Source of the DNA: SXXH01 sp041165735
GTDB taxonomy: Bacteria > Planctomycetota > UBA1135 > GCA-002686595
Length of the DNA stretch: 64,000 bases
Assembly (NCBI GenBank): GCA_046341775.1
Contig: JBKDQQ010000019.1
Span: 1 to 64,000 of the forward strand
Reading direction: 5' to 3'
Shown piece after piece: positions 7,664 to 16,032 of this stretch. The number at the start of each line of letters is the position of its first letter. The first letter of the stretch is position 1. Under the pieces are notes generated by a model that saw only the letters and a list, made by a program, of their open reading frames with translations, did not search any database and had not been told where the DNA came from. The position numbers and the translations under genes are program-made.

Positions 7664-10027
7664 ATGCGCCCCCTCCTGCACGCGGCCTGCGCCGCACTGC
7701 TGTCCGCCGGACTGCACGCCAACGGCGTCGGACCCGAGACGTCGATCCTCGTCGTCGATCCGCGCGACCCCGACAGCCTGCGCGTGGCCAACCACTACGT
7801 CGCCATGCGCGGCCTGCCGCCGAGCGCCGTGCTGCACGCGCCACCGGTCGCCGCCAGCGCCGGCGAATTCTGGGCCGCCCACCGGCGCGGCCTCGAAGGC
7901 GAACTGGCGCGGCGCGGCACCGAGGCGCAGACGAGCCTCGTGATCCTGTCGGCGCATCCGCGCTTCCAATCGTCCGCCGCCGGCCTCGTGGCGGACGCTT
8001 GCTTCCCGGTGGGACGCTTCAGCTCCATCGCGCCGTACATGTTGTCGCGCGCGTTTCCGGCGGGCGCCCCGGCCGGAGCGAGCTCGCAGCTCCCGAACGC
8101 CTACTACACGACCGGCAACGCACCGCTCGCCTTCGATGCGCGCCTGCGCTGGAGCGGTGGCGTGCCGGTGGCGAGCGGAGGCGCGCGCTACCTCCTGTGC
8201 GCGCAGCTCGGGCAGGTCGGACCCTTGGGCAACACCGTCGAGGAGATCCTCTCGATGCTGGCGCGTTCGGTCGCCGCCGACGCGACCTTCCCCGCGGGCG
8301 ACTTCCACTTCTGCCAGACGACCGACCTCGCGCGCAGCGGACCGCGCCACGACTTCTATCCGTCGGTGGCCGGCTTCCTCAACTCCATCGGCTCTCCCGC
8401 GCAGCACATCCAAGCCAACCTCCCGCCGGCGGGCGCGGTGTGCACGGGCGTCATGACCGGCCTCGCCGATCCAGCCATCGACGCGACGCCCTTCGTGCTC
8501 GCGCCGGGCGCCTTCGCCGACCACCTCACTTCGTACGCGGGCACCTTGGACAACGGCGCGCAGGTCAAGATGACGCGCTGGATCGCCAAGGGCGCGGCGG
8601 GCACGAGCGGCACGGTCGAGGAGCCGTGCAACTACCCGGGCAAGTTCCCGCGCGCCAACCTGCATGCGCTCTACGCGCAAGGGTTGACGCTCGGCGAAGC
8701 GTGGTTCCGCAGCCTGGGCTTCGCGCCGTTCCAGGTGCTCTTCGTCGGCGATCCATTGTGCCGCCCCTTCGGCGCTCCGCCGCAGGTCGTGCTTTCGGCC
8801 CCCTCCGTCGCATCCGGCACCATCGCCGTGCTGGCCCAGGCCTCGAGTCCGGTGCCGGGCACGAGCATCGTCTCGCGCGAGTTCCACGTCGATGGCGTGC
8901 TGCTCGCCGAGAAGGCGGCGGGCGACTTCGCGCTCGACACGACGAGCCTCGACGATGGTTGGCACGAGCTGCGCGTCGTGGCGCGCGACTCCAGCCCCGC
9001 CAAGGTCGCGGGACGAGCCGTGCAATCGATCGTCGTCTCCAACCATGGTCGCTCGGCCACGCTCGCGGCCACCGTCGCGAGCGGCGGACTGCGCACGCGC
9101 TTCGACCTGTCGGTGGCCACCGTCGGCGGAGTCGCGAACTGGATCGAGGTGCGCCACAACGGACGCGTGGTCGCTTCGGGCGACGGCTCGACGCCGCTCG
9201 CCGTGCATGGCCGCATGCTCGGCGCCGGCCCCGTGCGCCTCGTGGCCCATGTGCAGCACGCCGACGGGCGCCGCTGCGTCTCGAGTCCGCTCGAGTTGCA
9301 CGTGGACGACACCGACGCGGGCGGCGCGGGTGCGCAACCGCTCGCCTACGAGCTGCGTCGACGCCTGCGAGCGGACGCTGCGGCGTGGATCGAACTCCCC
9401 TACACGAGCGACGGCCCGCTGGCGCAGCATTCGGCCGTCGTCGTCTCCAACCCCGCGCAAGCGAGCGTGCAACTCTTCGACGGCCTCAATGCGGCGCTCC
9501 TCATCCCTTCCGCGGGTGCGGCCGGGACGGACTCATTCGACTTCCGCATCGATGGTCCCGTCGGTTCCAGCGCCATCCGGCGCGTGCATCTCGAGTGGAC
9601 CGCCGCCACGACGTGTCCGCAGCCGGAGCCCTACTGCGTGGCCGCTCCCGGCTCGCACGGCCTCGCCGCGACCATGGGTTGGAACGGATCGACGAGCATC
9701 GCCGCCAACGCATTCGAGCTTGCTTGCTACGACCTGCCCGCGGGCGCGAACGGCTTGTTCTTCCTCGGCACGCAAGCCGCGCAAGCGCCTTTCGGCAACG
9801 GCACGCGCTGCGTGGCGGGCCTCGTCGCGCGCACGGGCGTGCAGTCCGCCTCGGTCTTCGGCGAAGTCGCGCGACGCATCGACTTCGGCGCGGCGCCTTG
9901 GAACGCAGGCGCCACGGCGCTGCGCGCCGGATCCACCTGGCACGCGCAGTTCTGGTACCGCAACGCCGCCGCGGGCGGCGCGGGATTCAACCTCTCGAAC
10001 GGCCTGCGGGTGGTGTTCTGCCCCTGA
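7664..10027 (+). CDS. Secreted TIGR03790-like protein with planctomycete-type C-terminal domain
   Basis: A 787-residue protein with an N-terminal signal peptide (MRPLLHAACAALLSAGLHA). The region after it resembles the TIGR03790 family (SILVVDPRDPDSLRVANHYV followed by an RGLPPSAVL-type segment), whose biochemical role is unknown. Ig-like/Big-type beta segments follow. The last about 140 residues, starting CVAAPGSHGLA and ending NGLRVVFCP, resemble a C-terminal domain I know from many planctomycete exoproteins. The start was fixed at 7664 because the longer open frame overlaps the sugar transferase gene. Probably exported to the cell surface or medium. Confidence 0.8.
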   Translation: MRPLLHAACAALLSAGLHANGVGPETSILVVDPRDPDSLRVANHYVAMRGLPPSAVLHAPPVAASAGEFWAAHRRGLEGELARRGTEAQTSLVILSAHPRFQSSAAGLVADACFPVGRFSSIAPYMLSRAFPAGAPAGASSQLPNAYYTTGNAPLAFDARLRWSGGVPVASGGARYLLCAQLGQVGPLGNTVEEILSMLARSVAADATFPAGDFHFCQTTDLARSGPRHDFYPSVAGFLNSIGSPAQHIQANLPPAGAVCTGVMTGLADPAIDATPFVLAPGAFADHLTSYAGTLDNGAQVKMTRWIAKGAAGTSGTVEEPCNYPGKFPRANLHALYAQGLTLGEAWFRSLGFAPFQVLFVGDPLCRPFGAPPQVVLSAPSVASGTIAVLAQASSPVPGTSIVSREFHVDGVLLAEKAAGDFALDTTSLDDGWHELRVVARDSSPAKVAGRAVQSIVVSNHGRSATLAATVASGGLRTRFDLSVATVGGVANWIEVRHNGRVVASGDGSTPLAVHGRMLGAGPVRLVAHVQHADGRRCVSSPLELHVDDTDAGGAGAQPLAYELRRRLRADAAAWIELPYTSDGPLAQHSAVVVSNPAQASVQLFDGLNAALLIPSAGAAGTDSFDFRIDGPVGSSAIRRVHLEWTAATTCPQPEPYCVAAPGSHGLAATMGWNGSTSIAANAFELACYDLPAGANGLFFLGTQAAQAPFGNGTRCVAGLVARTGVQSASVFGEVARRIDFGAAPWNAGATALRAGSTWHAQFWYRNAAAGGAGFNLSNGLRVVFCP

Positions 10028-10102
10028 GGCGTCCAGTCGCGAGGTTGCCGCGGTGCATCCGCCCGGGCGCAGGACTCGTCGGGCGCAGGTCTCCTCCGGC
10101 TC

Positions 10103-10166
10103 AGTATCAGTCGCGAGCAGTATCAGTCGCGAGCAGTATCGGTCGCGAGCAGTATCGGTCGGGCGC
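10103..10166. repeat. Four tandem 16-bp repeats
   Basis: The units agtatcagtcgcgagc (10103-10118 and 10119-10134), agtatcggtcgcgagc (10135-10150) and agtatcggtcgggcgc (10151-10166) follow one another without gaps. The period is not a multiple of three, and the repeat lies between two convergent genes, so it is non-coding. The units differ by a shared A-to-G change, which suggests stepwise duplication. It could be a slippage array or a cluster of binding sites. Confidence 0.9.
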
Positions 10167-10175
10167 AACAGCGCC

Positions 10176-10532
10176 TCAGGCGCGAAGCGCGGCGCGGCGC
10201 CAGCGCTCCTGCGAATCCCGCGCGGCGTTCCACGCGAGGATCGAGGCGACGGTCGCCGTCGCGACGAAGGTCACGAAGGCGGTCAGGAAGCCGATCAGCA
10301 CGAACATCAAGAGGATGTTGACCGCTTGGAGCAACCAGTAGCCGAGCATGATCACGAGGCCTTGGCCGACTCGGCCCGCGTAGATGCTCCCGAGGCCCCA
10401 GACTTGGAAGGCGATGCCCGGCAGGAGTTCGAGCACGAGCGCGATGCCGGGGTCCTTCGGCGACTCGAGCGGCGCCGACTCGGTCGGCGATGCGCCGCGC
10501 GCGGGACTCGGGGTGTCGATGTAGGCGGTCAT
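10176..10532 (-). CDS. Small two-helix membrane protein
   Basis: A 118-residue protein starting MTAYIDTPSP. An N-terminal Pro/Ser-rich stretch of about 30 residues is followed by two long hydrophobic segments around residues 38-62 and 68-95 (LELLPGIAFQVWGLGSIYAG, then LGYWLLQAVNILLMFVLIGF) and a basic tail. The GSIYAGRVGQGL segment is reminiscent of TM2-domain proteins, which have two helices joined by a short turn. The function is unknown. It lies downstream of mnmG on the same strand, 80 nt after the mnmG stop. Confidence 0.65.
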   Translation of the reverse strand: MTAYIDTPSPARGASPTESAPLESPKDPGIALVLELLPGIAFQVWGLGSIYAGRVGQGLVIMLGYWLLQAVNILLMFVLIGFLTAFVTFVATATVASILAWNAARDSQERWRRAALRA

Positions 10533-10612
10533 GGAAGTCCTCGGGTACGCGCGAACCGGCGTGGCATTCGCGCAATTCGGCTGCGCGTCCGCGGCGCGCG
10601 GCGTCCGGATCG

Positions 10613-12481
10613 TCAGTCGGGCAAGCGGCCACCGGCCGCCTCGCGGCGCCGTCGCTCGACGTGGATCGCCAACAGGGCCACGTCCGGAGGCCGCACGCCG
10701 GCGATGCGACCCGCCGCGCCGAGCGTGCGCGGGCGCAGGCGCGCGAGCTTGTCGCGCGCCTCGTTGGAGAGGCCGGCGAGCGCGTGGTAGTCGAGGTCGG
10801 ACGGCAAGGCGAGTTCGTCCTGGCGCGCGAGGCGTTCGACGTTGCGCTCGGCGCGCTCGATGTAGCCCGAGTACTTGAGGTCGCTCTCGAGCGACGCGCC
10901 CTCCTCGGGAGGCAGACCGAGGGCGCGCACGACCGCGTGGGACGCCTCGAGGCTGCTCCAATCCTCCTGCGGGCGCAGCAGCCGTTCCGCCAGCGTGCGG
11001 CCCTCGTGGCGCGTCGCGCGCAGCACAGCCAACGCCGCGACCCGGCGCGCTTCCTTCCGCTCGAGGCGCGCGATGGCCTCGTCCGGCACGAGGCCGACTT
11101 GCGCGCCGCGGCGCGCGAGCCGCTCGTGGGCGTTGTCGGCGCGCAACAGTAGCCGATGCTCCGCGCGCGAGGTGAACATGCGGTACGGCTCGGTCGGATT
11201 CGAGGTGATGAGGTCGTCGACCATCACGCCCAGGTACGCCTCGTGGCGGCCGAGCACGAAGCGCTCGCGACCTTGCGTCCACAGCGCGGCGTTGGCGCCG
11301 GCCAAGAGACCTTGGCCCGCCGCCTCCTCGTATCCCGACGTGCCGTTGATCTGGCCCGCGAGCCACAAGCCCTCGGCGCAGCGCACGCGCAAGGTGTCGT
11401 CGAGTTGGAACGGCTGCACGAAGTCGTACTCCACGGCGTAGCCGTGGCGCAGGAAGCGGCATTCCTCGAGGCCCTCGATCGTGCGCAGGAACTCCTCCTG
11501 CACCGGCGCGGGCAGCGAGGTCGACACGCCGTTCACGTAGATCACCTCGCACGAGAGGCTCTCGGGCTCGAGGAAGACCTGGTGGCGCTCCTTGTCGGAG
11601 AAGCGCATGACCTTGTCCTCCACCGACGGGCAGTAGCGCGGGCCCGCGCCTTGGATGCGGCCGGCGTACATCGGCGCGAGGTGGATGTTGGCGCGGATCA
11701 GTTCGTGCGTGCGCGCGTTGGTCCACGTCACATGGCAGTCGACCTGGCGCAGCGCGGGGAACCGCGCGCGATCGGTGGCCGCGGAGAACGGCGTGGGCAC
11801 GGCGTCGCCGCCGTTGGGCTCGAGCGCCTCCCAGCGGATCGAATCGCGCGCGAGGCGCGGCGGCGTGCCGGTCTTCAAGCGCCCCAGCACGAGCCCGAGG
11901 CGCGCGAGGTCCGCGCTCAAGCCCGAGGTGGTGCCTTCGCCGACGCGTCCGCCCGACACCTGCGCCTCGCCGGTGTGCATGACGGCGCGCAGGAAGGTGC
12001 CGGTCGTCACGACCACGGCACGCGCCGCGAGGTCGCGACCATCGGCGAGGCGCACGCCGCGCACGCGTGCGCCCTCCAGCAACAAGCCGTCGGCGGCGCC
12101 TTCGAGCAGGCGCACGCCCGCGCGCTCGACCTCGCGAGTCGCGGCGCGCCGGTACAAGTGGCGGTCGCTCTGGCAACGCGGACCGCGCACCGCGGCGCCC
12201 TTGCCGCCGTTCAAGAGCTTGAACTGGATGCCGGTCTCGTCGGCCACGCGTCCCATCGCGCCGCCCAGGGCGTCGATCTCGCACACGATCTGGCCCTTGC
12301 CGAGGCCTCCGATGGCCGGGTTGCAGCTCATCTCGCCCACCTTGTCGAGGCGCAAGGTCAAGAGCGCCGTGTCGGCGCCGAGACGCGCCGCCGCCAAGGC
12401 CGCCTCGATGCCGGCGTGCCCGCCCCCCACGACGAGGACGTCGAGCTCCTTCAAAGTCGCATTTTCGGGATCGGGCTGCAT
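10613..12481 (-). CDS. mnmG: tRNA uridine-5-carboxymethylaminomethyl modification enzyme MnmG (GidA)
   Basis: A 622-residue FAD enzyme that, with MnmE, installs the cmnm5 group on wobble U34. The FAD-binding VVGGGHAG lies at residues 17-24. The signatures SCNPAIGGLGKG, RGPRCQSDRHLY, GYIERAERNVERL and the ending region LRPRTLGAAGRIAGVRPPDV are typical. The start ATG at 12481 gives the usual N-terminus; the open frame continues 22 residues upstream but lacks family similarity. mnmE is not in the window. Confidence 0.97.
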   Translation of the reverse strand: MQPDPENATLKELDVLVVGGGHAGIEAALAAARLGADTALLTLRLDKVGEMSCNPAIGGLGKGQIVCEIDALGGAMGRVADETGIQFKLLNGGKGAAVRGPRCQSDRHLYRRAATREVERAGVRLLEGAADGLLLEGARVRGVRLADGRDLAARAVVVTTGTFLRAVMHTGEAQVSGGRVGEGTTSGLSADLARLGLVLGRLKTGTPPRLARDSIRWEALEPNGGDAVPTPFSAATDRARFPALRQVDCHVTWTNARTHELIRANIHLAPMYAGRIQGAGPRYCPSVEDKVMRFSDKERHQVFLEPESLSCEVIYVNGVSTSLPAPVQEEFLRTIEGLEECRFLRHGYAVEYDFVQPFQLDDTLRVRCAEGLWLAGQINGTSGYEEAAGQGLLAGANAALWTQGRERFVLGRHEAYLGVMVDDLITSNPTEPYRMFTSRAEHRLLLRADNAHERLARRGAQVGLVPDEAIARLERKEARRVAALAVLRATRHEGRTLAERLLRPQEDWSSLEASHAVVRALGLPPEEGASLESDLKYSGYIERAERNVERLARQDELALPSDLDYHALAGLSNEARDKLARLRPRTLGAAGRIAGVRPPDVALLAIHVERRRREAAGGRLPD

Positions 12482-12494
12482 ACCGTGTGCGGGA

Positions 12495-12530
12495 ACTCTA
12501 CTCCAAGCGCAACTCCATTCCCAGAATGGA
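12495..12530 (-). promoter_or_regulatory. mnmG upstream region: -10-like TAGAGT plus inverted repeat
   Basis: On the minus strand TAGAGT (12500-12495) lies 13 nt before the mnmG ATG. Further upstream a perfect 7-bp inverted repeat, TCCATTC (12514-12520) and GAATGGA (12524-12530), is separated by 3 nt. The repeat sits about where a -35 element or operator would be. No known regulator is implied. Confidence 0.4.
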
Positions 12531-12594
12531 CTTGTAATTGCCTCCAACCAGACTCCACCGCGCTCGCGGCGCAGGACGAAGTAGCCCCTGCAAC

Positions 12595-12738
12595 ATGCTG
12601 GGCTTCGTGTTCAGGAATCGCGTGCGACTGCGGGCCATCTACGGGCCCGCCGCGCCGCGCGCGGAGGCGCAACCGCCGCCGGTCGAGCGACGCGGCAAGA
12701 CCGTGGTGCTGCGGCCCAAGGGCCGGCGCCGCGCCTAG
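12595..12738 (+). CDS. Possible small basic protein (47 aa)
   Basis: A short frame beginning MLGFVFRNRVRLRAIYG and ending KTVVLRPKGRRRA, very basic, located between mnmG (divergent) and the HEAT/TPR gene. It has no clear ribosome-binding site and no known family, so it may be chance coding potential in GC-rich DNA. It is listed because it fills an otherwise empty 290-nt gap. Confidence 0.25.
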   Translation: MLGFVFRNRVRLRAIYGPAAPRAEAQPPPVERRGKTVVLRPKGRRRA

Positions 12739-12773
12739 CCTCGCGCCTCGCGCGCGGGCATGATGGCGGGGTC

Positions 12774-14057
12774 ATGTCGATCTTCGCCGCCCTCTGCTGC
12801 CTCGCCCTCGCGCACCCTCTCGAGGATCGCGGCTCGCTGCAGGACTACCTCGTCAAGGCGCGTGAACAACGCACGCTCGTGCTGGCGGGCCTCAAGGCCA
12901 AGGTCGACGGCCTGCTGCGCGAGATCGATGCAGCCGCCTTGGCCCGCGACCAGGCGGCGCTGCTCGGCTTGCGGGACAAGGTCGCGGCCGTCGGGGCGGA
13001 AGGCGCGCCGCTGCTGCTGCCACGCCTCGAACCCGGCGCGACCGCCAACGAGTCGCAGAAGCTCGCCGCCAGCACCGTCACGGCGGCGCTCCAGGCGTTG
13101 GCGCCGCGCGGCGTCACGGACGACCTGGTGCGGATGCTCGCCAATTGCTCGCCCGAGGGCCGCGGCAACATCGTGCGCGTGCTGTCAAGCGCGCCTGACA
13201 ACGACGTCGCCGCGCAGGCCTTGGCCAAGCTGTGGCGCGAAGGGCCGGTCGAGGCGCGCAGCCAGGTGCTGGCGGGCCTGGCGCGCATGGACGCGCCCGA
13301 GGCGCGGCAAGTGCTGGACGGAGCGTTCGCCGACGCGCGCCCGGAGATCGTCAAGCTGGCGCTGGAAGCCGTCGTGCAGTCGGCCAATCCCGCGCAGGCG
13401 CCGCGCGTATTGTCGGTGCTGAAGAACCCGAACGAGGCCGGCCGCAACGTCGACGCCATCGCGAGGTACTACGGCAGCGTGCCGCAAGCCCTGGACGAGG
13501 CGGCGATCACGGCCATCGTGTCGTTCGCCGCCGATCCCGCGCCGCGCCCGGAGGATCGTTCGCGCTTGTTGGAGTCGCTCGCGCCGCGCGTCAAGGACTT
13601 CACCTCCGACATCAAGAAGTCGCTGCGCAAGCTGGCCGACATGCCCGGCGCCACGACGCGCGAGTCGGCGCTCGTGCTGCTCGCCATCGGCGGCGACGGC
13701 AAGGCCAAGCGCGACGCGCTCGCGAGCTACGACGAACTGATCCAGCGCAATGCCGACTGGGCCCAATCGCACGAAGCGCGCGCCGCCCTGCTCTACCGCA
13801 TGCAGGAGTGGAAGGAATCCCGCCGCGACTACGAGAAGGCCATGGAGCTCGCCGCGCGCGACCTGCAAGGCCGCCAGGACGCGGCCGCGATCGGCGTGGC
13901 GCGCTGCTTCATGCAGGAAGGCAAGGCCCGCGAAGCAGCCGACATCCTGCGCAAGGCGCCCCTGACGCCCAAGCAACTGGCCGAACTGGCCCGCGACCCC
14001 TTGTTCGCCCCGATCTTGGAGAACCCCAAGTTGAGGGAGAGTTTGGTGCCGCGCTAG
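12774..14057 (+). CDS. Secreted HEAT/TPR-repeat protein
   Basis: A 427-residue protein. A short hydrophobic N-terminus (MSIFAALCCLALAHP) may be a signal peptide. A helical segment rich in Lys/Arg/Glu is followed by HEAT-type repeats over residues about 80-310 (ANESQKLAASTVTAALQAL, SQVLAGLARMDAPEARQVL). TPR-like repeats then run to the end (ASYDELIQRNADWAQSHEA, RRDYEKAMELAARDL). The stop codon lies inside a strong terminator hairpin. The function is not recognisable; such repeat proteins are usually interaction scaffolds. Confidence 0.75.
   Translation: MSIFAALCCLALAHPLEDRGSLQDYLVKAREQRTLVLAGLKAKVDGLLREIDAAALARDQAALLGLRDKVAAVGAEGAPLLLPRLEPGATANESQKLAASTVTAALQALAPRGVTDDLVRMLANCSPEGRGNIVRVLSSAPDNDVAAQALAKLWREGPVEARSQVLAGLARMDAPEARQVLDGAFADARPEIVKLALEAVVQSANPAQAPRVLSVLKNPNEAGRNVDAIARYYGSVPQALDEAAITAIVSFAADPAPRPEDRSRLLESLAPRVKDFTSDIKKSLRKLADMPGATTRESALVLLAIGGDGKAKRDALASYDELIQRNADWAQSHEARAALLYRMQEWKESRRDYEKAMELAARDLQGRQDAAAIGVARCFMQEGKAREAADILRKAPLTPKQLAELARDPLFAPILENPKLRESLVPR
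13184..13199. repeat. Near-match to GTCAA-N6-TTGAC (one mismatch)
   Basis: GTCAA, spacer gcgcgc, CTGAC, flanked by T and A so that the outer six bases read TGTCAA and CTGACA. It lies within the HEAT/TPR gene. Confidence 0.45.
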
Positions 14058-14068
14058 CGGCACCAAAC
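14041..14068. terminator. 12-bp hairpin, bidirectional terminator candidate
   Basis: GTTTGGTGCCGC (14041-14052) pairs perfectly with GCGGCACCAAAC (14057-14068) around the loop GCTA. The TAG stop of the HEAT/TPR gene is within the loop and stem. It lies between convergent genes and could end transcription from both sides, although no T-tract follows on either strand. Confidence 0.65.
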
Positions 14069-14177
14069 AAGCACGGGTCGCGCGTGCTCGGGTTGCCGGG
14101 CCAACGCGTTCGCGCGTCCCCCTCAACGCGACCACGGCTGCAGTGGCCTGTGCCGTCCGGCACCAAGCGTTCAGCGA

Positions 14178-14987
14178 TCACTTGACCCCCGCGGCGTCGA
14201 GGACGACGGGCGACCAGAAGAGTGCGTGCGGGTTGGTGGAGTGGGCGCGCCATTCGCGTTCGAATTGCTCGCACTCCGCGGCGGCGATCCAGCCGCCGGC
14301 AAGCAGCTTGCGCGCGTAGCGCGGGAAGAAGCCGTCGGCCCAGGCGTGGAGCGGCGAGCCGGGCGCGCCGCAGCGGATGGTGGGACGGAGCTCGAGCGTG
14401 GCGAGGCCGGCGGCGGCGAACATCTCCGGGGCGCGGGCGGCCACGAAGGCGTCGCCGCCATGGTTGGCGTACATGGCGCGCAGGCCGCGCACGACGGCGT
14501 CGAAGCCGCGCGCGGGCGGGTGCAACGCGATCCCTTCGTGGTGGTAGTCCTGCAAGGCGAAGACCCCGCCGGGCGACAACCAACGCGCCACGCGTCGCGC
14601 CTGCGTGCACGGATCGGGCACGAAGCTCCAGAACCAACGGCCGAACACCAGGTCGAACGAGTCCTCCGGGAAGTCGGCGTGCTGGAGGCGCGTCTCGACC
14701 TGCACCAGGTTGGCGATCCCGAGCCGCCGCGCCTCGGTCGACAGCCACGCGTGCCAGCCGCTCGATTCGTCGAGCGCCGTCACCCGCCCCGTCGGACCGA
14801 CGAGTCGCGCCAGTTCCAACGAGACGAAGCCCGGACCGCACCCAAGGTCCAGCACGCGCATCCCCTCTCGCACGCCGAGCCGCGCGAGGAACGCGCGGGT
14901 CTGGTCGCCCCAGACCTCGTGCTGGAAGCGCAGCCGCTCGAGCTCCGCGAGGTCGGTGTGCAGCGGATAGGAGGCGTCGTGGGCCAT
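14178..14987 (-). CDS. Class I SAM-dependent methyltransferase
   Basis: A 269-residue protein starting MAHDASYPLH. Motif I, VLDLGCGPGFVSLELARLVG, lies near residue 45, followed by TALDESSGW and a FDLVFGRWFWSF segment typical of the central strand. The C-terminal part (FFPRYARKLLAGGWI) is helical. The substrate is unknown. The start at 14987 was chosen because a -10-like TAGAGT lies 8 nt upstream and the preceding residues look non-coding. It stands alone between convergent and divergent neighbours. Confidence 0.85.
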   Translation of the reverse strand: MAHDASYPLHTDLAELERLRFQHEVWGDQTRAFLARLGVREGMRVLDLGCGPGFVSLELARLVGPTGRVTALDESSGWHAWLSTEARRLGIANLVQVETRLQHADFPEDSFDLVFGRWFWSFVPDPCTQARRVARWLSPGGVFALQDYHHEGIALHPPARGFDAVVRGLRAMYANHGGDAFVAARAPEMFAAAGLATLELRPTIRCGAPGSPLHAWADGFFPRYARKLLAGGWIAAAECEQFEREWRAHSTNPHALFWSPVVLDAAGVK

Positions 14988-14995
14988 GGAGCACG

Positions 14996-15001
14996 ACTCT
15001 A
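14996..15001 (-). promoter_or_regulatory. -10-like TAGAGT of the methyltransferase gene
   Basis: TAGAGT on the minus strand ends 8 nt before the ATG at 14987, again predicting a leaderless or near-leaderless transcript. Confidence 0.4.
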
Positions 15002-15084
15002 GCCGCGCGACGACGCTCCCGCGCCCGTCAAAAGCTCCGCGCACTTGAGTCGCCGGCCCTCGCGCGCCACCTTCTCCTCCACCC

Positions 15085-15933
15085 ATGGCGAGCCTCTCCA
15101 TCGACGACCACGACCGCGGCAGCGCGGGCTTGACCCACGTCTATCCGGTCGTGTCGCGCCGCGCCGGAGGCGTCTCGGTGGGCATCAACCTCAACACGAA
15201 CAACGCCTGCAACTGGCGCTGCGTGTATTGCCAGGTGCCGGGACTCGTGTACGGCGACGCGCCGCGTTGCGACCTCGCGCTGCTCGAGCGCGAGTTGCGC
15301 GGGTTCCTCGACGGCATCGTGCGCGGCGACTACTTGGCGCGCCACGCGCCGGAGGGCGCGCGCGAGTGGAAGGATGTCGCCATCAGCGGCAACGGCGAAC
15401 CGACCAGTTGCGAGGAGTTCGGCGAGGTCGTCGATCTCGTGGCGCGCATCCTCGCCGAGCTGGGCGTCGTCGGAAAGGTCCCCATCGTGCTCATCACGAA
15501 TGGATCGCTCGTGCACCGGCCGCGCGTGCTCGCGGCGCTCGAGCGCATGGCGCAAGCCGGCGGCCGCGTCTGGTACAAGCTCGACTCGGCCACGGACGCG
15601 GGCGCGGCGGCGTTGAACACGAACCGCGCGGGGCACGCGCGTGCGCGGGCGAACCTCGAGTTGGCGGCACGCGCCTGCCCGACCTGGATCCAGAGCATGG
15701 TGTTGGCGCGCCATGGCCTGCCGCCGAGCGACGCCGAGGCGTCGGCCTACCTCGATCTGGTCGCCGACCTCGTCGCGCGCGGCGTGCCGGTGCGCGGGGT
15801 GATGCTGTACGGCCCGGCGCGCGCATCGCACCAACCCGCGGCGCGGGAACTGGGTCCGGTGCCGCGCGAGTGGATGGAGCGCCATGCGCGCGCCATCGAG
15901 TCGCGCGGGCTCCCCGTGCAGGTGTCCTGGTAG
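15085..15933 (+). CDS. Radical SAM protein (COG0731-like)
   Basis: A 282-residue protein. The iron-sulfur motif C42-x3-C46-x2-C49 (ACNWRCVYCQ) is near the N-terminus and is followed by DVAISGNGEPTSC, where GNGEP corresponds to the SAM-binding GGEP motif. A later IVLITNGSLVHRP and WYKLDSATD match the Fe-S oxidoreductases of COG0731 (relatives of the wyosine enzyme TYW1). These proteins use a 4Fe-4S cluster to make a 5'-deoxyadenosyl radical. The substrate is unknown here. It is divergent from the methyltransferase gene by 97 nt. Confidence 0.88.
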   Translation: MASLSIDDHDRGSAGLTHVYPVVSRRAGGVSVGINLNTNNACNWRCVYCQVPGLVYGDAPRCDLALLERELRGFLDGIVRGDYLARHAPEGAREWKDVAISGNGEPTSCEEFGEVVDLVARILAELGVVGKVPIVLITNGSLVHRPRVLAALERMAQAGGRVWYKLDSATDAGAAALNTNRAGHARARANLELAARACPTWIQSMVLARHGLPPSDAEASAYLDLVADLVARGVPVRGVMLYGPARASHQPAARELGPVPREWMERHARAIESRGLPVQVSW

Positions 15934-16032
15934 CGCGGCGACGGCGCGCGCCGCCGCGAGCAAGCACCCGCGCGCGAGGTTTCGGTGCTCGGACTTGACC
16001 GGCGGCCACCTCGGCGGTTCTCATGCCGCGCC

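Noticed and set aside
10103..10166. CRISPR array
   Set aside because: The four 16-bp units are contiguous, with no unique spacers, and no cas genes are near. It is a tandem repeat.
12209..12224. Palindrome GTTCAAG-AG-CTTGAAC within mnmG
   Set aside because: It resembles the dispersed palindrome but has different half-sites and spacing. It encodes conserved MnmG residues and is single, so it was not counted as a family member.
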